A stretch of 44,283 nt of DNA, from NCBI GenBank assembly GCA_016219005.1, contig JACRCN010000066.1, forward strand, positions 1 to 44,283, given 5' to 3'. The notes under the pieces are model-generated. The model was given only the letters and a program-made list of their open reading frames with translations. It was not told the origin of the DNA and did no database searches. Of this stretch, positions 23,670 through 31,004 are shown in pieces (the first letter of the stretch is position 1; each line of letters begins with the position of its first letter). This DNA is from Deltaproteobacteria bacterium. Lineage in GTDB: Bacteria > Desulfobacterota > Desulfobacteria > Desulfobacterales > SpSt-501. Both the position numbers and the translations under genes were made by a program.

Positions 23670-25118
23670 TCAAAGTTCGTCGCCGAAATCGGCCTTGAAC
23701 GCATCCACAACTTTCTGCCCCCAATCACCCCCTACGGGTTCCAGCCTTCCGAAGAAGAAGCGCATCACCGGTGGTTCCTCCACGAATCGGAGTCCGCCGA
23801 TAAGTTCTCTGTGGCGATAAAGCCAGGCAACGCGTTCGGCCACATACTCGATGTGGCCGATGGTAAATGCGCGGCGGGGTATGGCGAGGCGCACAAGCTC
23901 CATCCGGGCGGTGACTTCATTGCCGTTTCGATCACGGTCTTCCGACATGGTTCCTCGTTCAACCCCCCGGGCTCCGGATATCAGGTACAACGCTGCATTG
24001 AGGGCCTCCGCCGGATACTGAAGAGGTGGGACATGGGGCAGGAATGCCCGCGCATCGACGTGGCCGGCCAGCCCACCCGGAGGTGTAACGACCGGAACAC
24101 CGTGTTTCTGCAAACGCTCGACCAGGTACTGAATGAACTCGGGGCTGCTTCCCGCCACCTCGGTCTGTGTCATTTCCTCGAGGCCTACGGCCATTGCCTC
24201 TATTTCCTTGGTGGACATGCCGCCGTACGTCGAGAAACCTTCGTAGACGGGAAGCCACGTCATCAGGTGATCGAAGTGCTGTTTGTGATTGGTGGCGATG
24301 AGGCCGCCACGGGCGCCACCGCTCTTGCGCCCCGACATGTAAAAGATATCCACCAAGCCCATCATCTCTATAAGGATTTCTTGAATGGACCTGTCGGCAT
24401 ATCCGGCCTCACGCTGTTTGATGAAATAGGCATTTTCACCGATCAGGCTGCCGTCCAGGACTAAAAGGAGACCGTGTTTCTTGGCGACCTTATTTACTTC
24501 CCGGAGGTTTTGCATGGAGAAAGGCTGGCCGCCGATAAGATTTGTTGTGGCCTCCATGCGGACGAAGGCAACATTCTCAGGGCCATGCGCTTCAATGGCC
24601 TTCCGGAGCTTTGCCATATCGATATTGCCCTTAAAGGGATTGCTGCCCGCCGGTATCAGAGCCTCGTCTCCCACCAAATCCAGAATCTGGGAACCGACGA
24701 GTTCCACGTGGACCCGGGTTGAAGGAAAGTGATAATTGGTCAGGACAACTTGAGGGGCCTTGAGGAGGACCTTGACGAGAAGATGCTCCGCCGCCCGCCC
24801 CTGATGGACCGGCAATGTGTGCTCAAATCCGAAGATCTTCTTTACTACCTTTGCCAGCTTGAAGAAGCTCTCGGAGCCGGCGTAGGCATCGTCGGCTACC
24901 ATCATGGCGGCGAGTTGGTTGTCGCTCATGGCATTCGTGCCGCTATCCGTCAACATATCGAGAAAAACTTCCCTCGATGGAAGCAGAAAGGTGTTGTAAC
25001 CCACGGAGCGCAAAGCATTAAGGCGTTCCGCAGCCGGAATGAGATTTATCTTCTGAACGATCTTGACCCTGTGCATCTCTACGGGAACGCGCCGGCCGTC
25101 AGCCAATGTGATAATCAT
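23670..25118 (-). CDS. Beta-eliminating lyase (tyrosine phenol-lyase/tryptophanase family), divergent
   Basis: A 482-residue fold-type I PLP enzyme of the tyrosine phenol-lyase/tryptophanase family. Retained: LRSVGYNTFLLPSREVFLDM, LTDSGTNAMSDNQLA, the tyrosine of DDAYAGSESFF, the HQGRAAEHLL motif, PLP Asp in LVLDGSLIGENAYF, the Schiff-base lysine in MSGRKSGGARGGL, ARGVERGTMS and the carboxylate-binding arginine in VRLAIPRRAF. Compared from memory with Citrobacter tyrosine phenol-lyase, two usually invariant positions differ: the Thr after Phe123 is Pro (HFPSTRV) and Arg217 is Leu (DGSLIG). Substrate choice may therefore differ. Last gene of the five-gene minus-strand set, 79 bp after the ammonia-lyase; the ribosome-binding site is AAGGAGA. 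Products of the classical reaction would be pyruvate, ammonia and phenol or indole. Confidence 0.85.
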   Translation of the reverse strand: MIITLADGRRVPVEMHRVKIVQKINLIPAAERLNALRSVGYNTFLLPSREVFLDMLTDSGTNAMSDNQLAAMMVADDAYAGSESFFKLAKVVKKIFGFEHTLPVHQGRAAEHLLVKVLLKAPQVVLTNYHFPSTRVHVELVGSQILDLVGDEALIPAGSNPFKGNIDMAKLRKAIEAHGPENVAFVRMEATTNLIGGQPFSMQNLREVNKVAKKHGLLLVLDGSLIGENAYFIKQREAGYADRSIQEILIEMMGLVDIFYMSGRKSGGARGGLIATNHKQHFDHLMTWLPVYEGFSTYGGMSTKEIEAMAVGLEEMTQTEVAGSSPEFIQYLVERLQKHGVPVVTPPGGLAGHVDARAFLPHVPPLQYPAEALNAALYLISGARGVERGTMSEDRDRNGNEVTARMELVRLAIPRRAFTIGHIEYVAERVAWLYRHRELIGGLRFVEEPPVMRFFFGRLEPVGGDWGQKVVDAFKADFGDEL

Positions 25119-25197
25119 CGGGTTCTCCTTTATTGTTGTTTTCGATTACATACCCCATTCGAGGATACACGTGCCTGCGGATGCATACGCGTGCCGA

Positions 25198-26760
25198 TCA
25201 TTGTCGCGGCAAGGGTCCGTCCGTGCAAACCCAGCCCGCGTCGATCGCCTGCGTCAAATCTCGCAAATCGTGATCCAACCGGCGGTCGGCCGTCAAGACG
25301 GGCGACCGGGAGCGCACACGGTCAAGGAGTCGTTCGGCGCCCGTGGAAAACAGCTTTTCGTCGCGTAAGGCGGCGGCATTGGAAAGGGCAACGAGCAGGG
25401 CGGCCAGCACCTGTTGGAGCAGTGTGATCACCTCTGCGGCATTGAGCGCGGCGTTCAGCCCCATGCTCACCTTGTCCTGATTGCTGGCCTCGGTGGGACG
25501 CGAGAGCACCGTGTCGGGGGCTGACCGCTGCACGGCCAGGGCGGTCAGGGCGCTGCAGGTGATCTGCAGGGCCTTCACACCGCAACCCTCGTACGCCACC
25601 AAGGTCTCGGGCAGTCCGACATTGAGGCGTGAATCCAACAACAGCGCAAACTGCCGGTCCATCAGGTCGGTTACGGAGGCGGCGGCGATCTTGATCAGAT
25701 CCATGGCCAAGGCCACATGCCCGCCATAAAAATTGCCGGCGAAAACGGTTTCACCCCGTTCCGGATCGACAATGGGGTTGTCGTTGACGCTGTTCAGCTC
25801 ACGGTGCAGCACTTCCAGCACCCAAGTCAGGCCGTCGCGGGCAGCGCCGATCGCATGCGGAGCACAGCGGATGGAGTATGGGTCCTGAATGAGGCGGCCT
25901 TCTTCCTTCCCGCTATCCATCATGCGACTGCCGGCCAGGGCGGATCGAATGGCCCCGGCCGCCGCGATTTGCCCGGGATGGTGTTTGAGCCGGTGGGCGA
26001 TGGGGGCAAAGGCCTGGGAACGGCCGAACATCACTTCGGCGGCCAGAGCCGTGGCGGCCTCGCAAGTCGCCAGGGTGCGTTCCATGCGCACGGCGCTGAT
26101 GGCGCCGATGGCGGTCATCACGGCTGTGCCGTTCATGATCGCCAGAGACTCCTTGGGCACGAAATGGTGCACCGCCAGACCGGCGCGCCGCAGGGCCTCG
26201 CCGGCCGGCAGGATGTCGCCCTCATAATAAGCTTCACGTTCCCCCATCAGCACCGCCGCCAGGTAGGAAAGTGGCGTCAGATCCCCTGATGCGCCCACCG
26301 ATCCCAGCATTGGAATCACCGGGATCACCCCCTGATTGAGAAGACCGCACATGGCCTGCAGCAGCTCCGGCAGCACGGCCGAATAGCCCTTGGCCAGACT
26401 CACTATGCGAGCAAAGACGATGGCGCGGGCCTGCTGGATGGAAAACATTTCCCCCAGTCCGCAGCCGTGCTGGCGGACAATCTGGTAGGCAAACTCCTGG
26501 ATGTGCGTCGGATCGACCACGTGTTTCGAGCTGTAGCCCACACCGGTGGAAACGCCATAGATGCGACTCCCCGCGCCGAGGGAGCGTTCCAGAACAGCCC
26601 GGCTTTTCTGCAGCTTTGCCGTCCAGGCCGGAGCCGACGAAAGCCGCACCCGGCGTCCCTCGAAGGCGACACCCATTAGAGCTTCCAGCGACACATCGTC
26701 GTCACCGATGACGATCTCGGGCAGCGGTGATACCGAACCGTGGCCGTTTGTTAAGTTCAT
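25198..26760 (-). CDS. MIO-type aromatic amino acid ammonia-lyase (or aminomutase)
   Basis: A 520-residue enzyme of the histidine/phenylalanine/tyrosine ammonia-lyase family. The MIO prosthetic group forms from Ala157-Ser158-Gly159 (GSVGASGDLTPLSYLA). The catalytic tyrosine of the inner loop is Tyr68 (IYGVSTGVG). Other conserved parts: NGTAVMTA, DPYSIRCAPHAIGA, NSVNDNPIVD and ASNQDKVSMG. The selectivity pair (His-Leu in Rhodobacter TAL, Ser-His in HAL) is Gln97-His98 (VRQHGCG), which is neither. HAL's glutamate in NQEDHVSM is absent, arguing against histidine. No other histidine-degradation gene is near. The ATG at 26760 has GAGG 6 bp upstream. It overlaps no other gene in this start but lies 32 bp after the CoA ligase stop, in the same operon. 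Likely product: cinnamate or coumarate. Confidence 0.9.
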   Translation of the reverse strand: MNLTNGHGSVSPLPEIVIGDDDVSLEALMGVAFEGRRVRLSSAPAWTAKLQKSRAVLERSLGAGSRIYGVSTGVGYSSKHVVDPTHIQEFAYQIVRQHGCGLGEMFSIQQARAIVFARIVSLAKGYSAVLPELLQAMCGLLNQGVIPVIPMLGSVGASGDLTPLSYLAAVLMGEREAYYEGDILPAGEALRRAGLAVHHFVPKESLAIMNGTAVMTAIGAISAVRMERTLATCEAATALAAEVMFGRSQAFAPIAHRLKHHPGQIAAAGAIRSALAGSRMMDSGKEEGRLIQDPYSIRCAPHAIGAARDGLTWVLEVLHRELNSVNDNPIVDPERGETVFAGNFYGGHVALAMDLIKIAAASVTDLMDRQFALLLDSRLNVGLPETLVAYEGCGVKALQITCSALTALAVQRSAPDTVLSRPTEASNQDKVSMGLNAALNAAEVITLLQQVLAALLVALSNAAALRDEKLFSTGAERLLDRVRSRSPVLTADRRLDHDLRDLTQAIDAGWVCTDGPLPRQ

Positions 26761-26792
26761 CTTTTCCTCGTTCGTCCTGCGATCCAGACTTA

Positions 26793-28307
26793 TTAACACT
26801 GCTGTTTCAATTCGTTCTTATGAATTTTGCCGCTGCCGGTCTTGGGCAGGGCCTCGACAAACGTGACCTTCTTGGGAATTTTATAGGGAGCGAGCCGGCC
26901 CCTCAGAGCCGCCGTCAAATCCTCCGCCGTCAGCGCACCGGCCTCCCTCAACACAACAAAGGCCGCCGCCACCTCGCCCCGCGTGGCATCTGGTATCCCC
27001 ACGACGGCCGCTTCGGACACCTGGGCAATGGCTTCGATGGCGTGCTCCACTTCGGCGGCATAGATATTCTCGCCGGCACAGATAATCAGATCGTTTTTGC
27101 GGCCCACGATATAGATAAACCCCTCGGCGTCCCGTTTGCCCAAATCGCCGGTATGAAACCACCCGTCGCGCAGGGCCGCCGCTGTGGCTTCGGGATTGTT
27201 CCAGTACCGGCTAAACACCGTGGGGCCTTTGACGATAATTTCTCCGGCAGCCTCGGGCGGCACCTCCTGGCCTGCGTCGTCCACGATGCGCACCAGGGTG
27301 TGGAAAAGCTCCTTGCCGATGGAGCCTGCCTTGCGCCGGGCATCTTCCAGATCCAGGGAGGTGATGCGCAGGGTTTCGGTCATGCCGTATCCCTGGACAA
27401 AGCGGATGCCCTTTTCTTCCTGATACTGGTGAATCAGGGGGACCGGCATGGGAGCGCCGCCGGCGATGAAGAAGTTGACATGCGAAAAATCGGCATCCTC
27501 CCATGCCGGGGCTTTGCTCATCATCTTGTACATCACCGGCACGGCAAACATGTAATTGATCTTCTCTTTGGTAATGAGATGGATGATCTCGGAAGGGTTG
27601 TCGAAATCTCTGATGACCAATGTTCCGCCCGCGTAGATCACAGGGGTCGCGGAAGCCACCAAGGCGCCGATATGAAATAGAGGGGCCACCACCAAGGATT
27701 TGTAGGTCGCATCGATGCCATAACTGAGAAGATTTTGAATGGACCCGAACAGGAAATTCTCATGGGAGAGAACCGCGCCTTTGAGATGGCCGGTGGTGCC
27801 CGAAGTAAACATGATCAACAGGGGATCGCCGAGCGTTACTTCCCAGGGGAACACCGGTTCAGTCGCGGCGCGCGGGTCGGCCCGATCATCGAAGCCCGAG
27901 GCCGCCGCAAGCGCTTCCCCCGCATGCTGCAGATAGTTTTCAACCTTCCCGCCGCAATCGCGGCACTGTTCGACGACCGCCGCAAAACAGGGGGAATGGA
28001 TCAATATGCGCGGCTCACAGTCGGCGATGATGCGCACCAGTTCCGGCACCGCCAAATGGTGGTTGATAGGCACAATGATAGCGCCGGTCTTGGCGCAGGC
28101 GAAAAAAATCTCAAAAAAGGCGCTGCAATTGACCATCACGGTGGCCACGCGGTCGCCTTTTTGAATACCTTTCGCCAGCAAAATGTGCGCCATCCGGTTG
28201 ACCCGTTCGTTGAACTCTCGATTGGTGCAGCACTGGTCGCCTTGCTTCAAAAAGAGACGATCCGGCCATAAACGCGCCCGCTTGTAGCTCCACTCTCCGA
28301 TATTCAT
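26793..28307 (-). CDS. AMP-dependent acyl/aryl-CoA ligase
   Basis: A 504-residue ANL-superfamily ligase of the acyl-CoA synthetase type; it adenylates a carboxylate and transfers it to CoA. Motifs: P-loop IMFTSGTTGHLKGAVL (residues 169-177 usually SGTTGxPKG; here His-Leu replaces the x-Pro), YGMTETLR, GWFHTGDLG, GRKNDLIICAGENIYAAEVE and the C-terminal catalytic Lys494 (PKTGSGKIHKNEL). The size and adenylation motif fit 4-coumarate:CoA ligase-like and medium-chain enzymes; specificity is not determined. ATG at 28307 with AGGAG 8 bp upstream; a GTG at 28310 is also possible. The gene follows the KS-beta stop by 17 bp and precedes the ammonia-lyase, consistent with activation of its arylacrylate product. 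Confidence 0.92.
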   Translation of the reverse strand: MNIGEWSYKRARLWPDRLFLKQGDQCCTNREFNERVNRMAHILLAKGIQKGDRVATVMVNCSAFFEIFFACAKTGAIIVPINHHLAVPELVRIIADCEPRILIHSPCFAAVVEQCRDCGGKVENYLQHAGEALAAASGFDDRADPRAATEPVFPWEVTLGDPLLIMFTSGTTGHLKGAVLSHENFLFGSIQNLLSYGIDATYKSLVVAPLFHIGALVASATPVIYAGGTLVIRDFDNPSEIIHLITKEKINYMFAVPVMYKMMSKAPAWEDADFSHVNFFIAGGAPMPVPLIHQYQEEKGIRFVQGYGMTETLRITSLDLEDARRKAGSIGKELFHTLVRIVDDAGQEVPPEAAGEIIVKGPTVFSRYWNNPEATAAALRDGWFHTGDLGKRDAEGFIYIVGRKNDLIICAGENIYAAEVEHAIEAIAQVSEAAVVGIPDATRGEVAAAFVVLREAGALTAEDLTAALRGRLAPYKIPKKVTFVEALPKTGSGKIHKNELKQQC

Positions 28308-28324
28308 CACCGGGGCTCCTGTTT

Positions 28325-29548
28325 CTATCCGATCTTTTTCATGATGACCGCGGCAAAGGTACCGCCGGATGAAACGCCGTTGAGCAGACCGTAACGGATG
28401 GCAACCTGGGTTTCAGCATTTAAGACAAAATTCAGCGGCGCTAGCGGTTGGGAAAGTCCCAGGGTGGGGGCCAGGGTTCGATTTTGGATGGACAACGCCA
28501 TGGCCGCCGCTCGAATCCCACCGGACGAAAAACCTTCGCCCAGCGAGCCTTTGATAGCGCTGACACGGGGTTGGCGGCCTGGGGAGGAGAAAACCCCGCC
28601 CAAGGCCTCGGCCTCGATTCGATCCGATCGTCGCCCGCCGTTGGCGGCCGCGCTTACATAATCGATCTCGCCGGAGTCGATGTGGGCGGCGGCCAGAGCT
28701 CTCGTCATTGCGAGAGACGGCCCGATGGGGTCCGTCGGCCAATCGTTGGGACCGGCGGGTGCTGCGCTCAGGCCCCAACCCGCGATTTCACAGTAGGGGA
28801 TGGCCCCCCGGGCTTCGGCGCTTTCCAGGGATTCGAGGCAGACGATACCCGCACCTTCGCCGACAATTGTGCCGTTGCGCTGAGCATCGAAGGGCCGGAG
28901 CTCCTCCATCCCGCCTTTCTGGGGAGAAAGGGTGCGGAAGTGGGTCAGCACGTTGAAATAAAATTCCGAAATGATATCGCCGCCGCCCGCGAGGATGACG
29001 TCGGCGCGCCCCCGCATGATTTCGGCCGCGGCATAGGCCATGGCCGTCTCCGCCGACACCTCGCGATGGTTAACGGTGGTGTTGACGCCCCGGACGCCCA
29101 GTTCGATGGCCGCATGTCCGGCCGGCGCGTTCATCACGACGTTTGGCACGAGGATGGGGTTGGCCCGTCTGGGGCTGTCGGTGAAGAGCACCTTTCCGAA
29201 TTGGGCGGCTACATCTGTACCCCCGAAGCAGGTTCCCAGCACAACACCCACCCGGTCCCGGTTGTGCGGACCGATTTGAAAAGCGGCATCGTCGAGGGCC
29301 ATGCGTGCCCCCGCTGTGGCCATTTGCGATAGCCGGTCCATGCGCCGCAGGGTTGCGGGACGGATGAAATCCTGTGGGGTGAAATCCCTGATCTGAGCTC
29401 CCAATTTGGCATCAAAGCGGGTGGTGTCGAATAGGGTGATGGGTCGAATGCCGGAAAAGCCGCCGAAAAGTTGCCGCGTGAAAACATCTTTACCCACGCC
29501 CAACGGCGTGACCAGGCCCACACCGGTTACCACGACCCGCCTAAGCAT
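28325..29548 (-). CDS. Ketosynthase-like protein lacking all catalytic residues (KS-beta/CLF-like)
   Basis: A 407-residue thiolase-fold protein with the FabF-type frame (RRVVVTGVGLVTPLGVG, DVILAGGGD, NGTIVGEGAGIVCLES, SSGGTFAAVIM). All three catalytic positions are changed. The nucleophile Cys is Glu163 (NHREVSAE), the first His is Ala301 (the NAHGT region reads SAAANGG) and the second His is Glu338 (GSLGEGFSSGG); the lysine (AIKGS) remains. This is the hallmark of a chain-length factor, an inactive partner of an active ketosynthase in type II polyketide, flexirubin and aryl polyene systems. It overlaps the upstream KS-alpha gene by 8 bp, so the proteins are probably made in equal amounts and form a heterodimer. 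Confidence 0.9.
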   Translation of the reverse strand: MLRRVVVTGVGLVTPLGVGKDVFTRQLFGGFSGIRPITLFDTTRFDAKLGAQIRDFTPQDFIRPATLRRMDRLSQMATAGARMALDDAAFQIGPHNRDRVGVVLGTCFGGTDVAAQFGKVLFTDSPRRANPILVPNVVMNAPAGHAAIELGVRGVNTTVNHREVSAETAMAYAAAEIMRGRADVILAGGGDIISEFYFNVLTHFRTLSPQKGGMEELRPFDAQRNGTIVGEGAGIVCLESLESAEARGAIPYCEIAGWGLSAAPAGPNDWPTDPIGPSLAMTRALAAAHIDSGEIDYVSAAANGGRRSDRIEAEALGGVFSSPGRQPRVSAIKGSLGEGFSSGGIRAAAMALSIQNRTLAPTLGLSQPLAPLNFVLNAETQVAIRYGLLNGVSSGGTFAAVIMKKIG

Positions 29549-30788
29549 GCGTAACCCCTGAATCGGCGAATTTGCCGAAAACCACCGCGGTGTTGTTGCC
29601 CCCGAAGGCAAAGGAGTTGGAGAGCACGATGTTGATGTCAGAAGCGCGGGCGCCTTCCGTAACGAAATCCAGGTCGCATTGGGGGTCGGGTGTCTGGTGG
29701 TGGATCGTCGGCGGAATGAAGTGGTGATGGATCGCCAGCACCGCGGCCACCCCTTCGATGGCGCCTGCGGCCCCCAGGGTATGGCCGATCATGGACTTGG
29801 TCGAGCTGATCGGGATTTGATACGCCCGCCGGCCAAAAACGGCCTTGATCCCCTTGGTTTCCATTAAATCATTGGCCGGTGTGGCCGTGCCGTGGGCATT
29901 GATATAATCCACCGCTTCCGTCGAAACACCGGCATCTTCCAGGGCGCGCCGCATCGCGAGCGCGGCCCCGGCGCCTTCGGGGTCCGGAGCGGTCATATGG
30001 TGGGCATCGCAGCTGACTCCGTAACCCAGGATCTCACCGTAAATACGGGCTCCCCGTTGCCGGGCATGCGACAACGCCTCCAGAATCATGACACCGGAGC
30101 CTTCGCCCAGGGAAAGCCCTTGTCGATTTTTATCAAACGGCTTGCAGTGCTCCGGGTCCACGGCCTGCAAAGCGTTGAAGGCCGCATAGGTGATCCGGCA
30201 CAACGGTTCGGTGCCGCCGCAGATGACGACCGGCGCCATATTCGTCTGGATCAGGTCCCGGGCGTAACCGATAGCGGTGGCCCCGGATGAGCAGGCGGTC
30301 ATGAAGGTGGTCTTGGGCCCCCTGATCCTCAACTGAGAGGCAATCTGGTCGGCCGAAGAAGCGCAGCAGAAGGAAGCAAACCGGGAATAGGCCAGTCCCC
30401 GGCCCGTGCCCAGGAGATAGTCCCGGTAAACCGCCTCGCATTCAAGCATCCCGCCGGCCCCGCCCCCGATCACCACACCCATCTCGCCCCGCAGCTTGTC
30501 CGGTGCCGCGAAAAGCCCGGCATCGTTCAAAGCCTCTACGGTCGCCGCCATGGCCATGCAGTCCGCGCGCGACATGCGTTTGAGGGAATAGGGACGCGGA
30601 ATCATCTCACGGGGAGCAAACTGTTGCACCTCACCGCCGTTGTGGGTTCTGAATTCGGCGGTATCAAAGACGGTAACCGGCCCGATGCCGCAGCGGCCGG
30701 CCTGCAGGGCGCTGGAAAACTCGGGCACGCTCCGGGCGATGGCATTTACGGTCCCCAGTCCGGTAACAACGACCCGATTCTGCTCCAT
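29541..30788 (-). CDS. Beta-ketoacyl-ACP synthase, FabF-type (KS-alpha)
   Basis: A 415-residue ketosynthase with an intact triad: Cys166 (MTACSSGATAIG), His299 (YINAHGTATPAND) and His336 (STKSMIGHTLGAAGAIEG), plus the C-terminal SFAFGGNNTAVVFGKF. It elongates acyl-ACP chains with malonyl-ACP. The start at 30788 has GGAGG three bases upstream; the longer open frame reaching 30908 has no support. First gene of the five-gene minus-strand set, and probably the first transcribed, with a promoter in 30789-31004 upstream of it. Overlaps the KS-beta gene by 8 bp. A housekeeping fatty-acid role is less likely because no acpP or fabG is adjacent and the inactive partner is present. Confidence 0.95.
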   Translation of the reverse strand: MEQNRVVVTGLGTVNAIARSVPEFSSALQAGRCGIGPVTVFDTAEFRTHNGGEVQQFAPREMIPRPYSLKRMSRADCMAMAATVEALNDAGLFAAPDKLRGEMGVVIGGGAGGMLECEAVYRDYLLGTGRGLAYSRFASFCCASSADQIASQLRIRGPKTTFMTACSSGATAIGYARDLIQTNMAPVVICGGTEPLCRITYAAFNALQAVDPEHCKPFDKNRQGLSLGEGSGVMILEALSHARQRGARIYGEILGYGVSCDAHHMTAPDPEGAGAALAMRRALEDAGVSTEAVDYINAHGTATPANDLMETKGIKAVFGRRAYQIPISSTKSMIGHTLGAAGAIEGVAAVLAIHHHFIPPTIHHQTPDPQCDLDFVTEGARASDINIVLSNSFAFGGNNTAVVFGKFADSGVTHA

Positions 30789-30949
30789 AAGCCTCCGACC
30801 GAAATCGGTCCGCGCCGACAACCGATTCACGGTCACGACATCGTCAGGTGAAAAAGGTGAATTCGCCTTGAAATTCCGGCCAGGCGGTGCTTTGCGCCTC
30901 GGCGGCACAACGCCTTCTCACTAATCAGATGTCTCCCACGGAGTCAAGG

Positions 30950-30975
30950 TCATTTCGTCCGGTCATATCGTCCGG
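30950..30975. repeat. Tandem 13-bp direct repeat in a divergent intergenic region
   Basis: TCATTTCGTCCGG (30950-30962) directly followed by TCATATCGTCCGG (30963-30975), one mismatch. It lies between the divergent KS-alpha and sensor kinase genes and could be a regulator-binding site for either. I saw no clear promoter hexamers on either side. Confidence 0.35.
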
Positions 30976-31004
30976 AATTCACGGAATCGCCTGACAAGGC
31001 CCTC

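Noticed and set aside
25198-26760. Naming the MIO enzyme histidine ammonia-lyase (hutH)
   Set aside because: The HAL-specific glutamate in the NQEDHVSM region is missing and no urocanase or other hut gene is near.
30789-31004. A sigma-54 promoter for the KS operon or the kinase gene
   Set aside because: I looked for TGGC-N8-TTGC-like patterns on both strands and found none.
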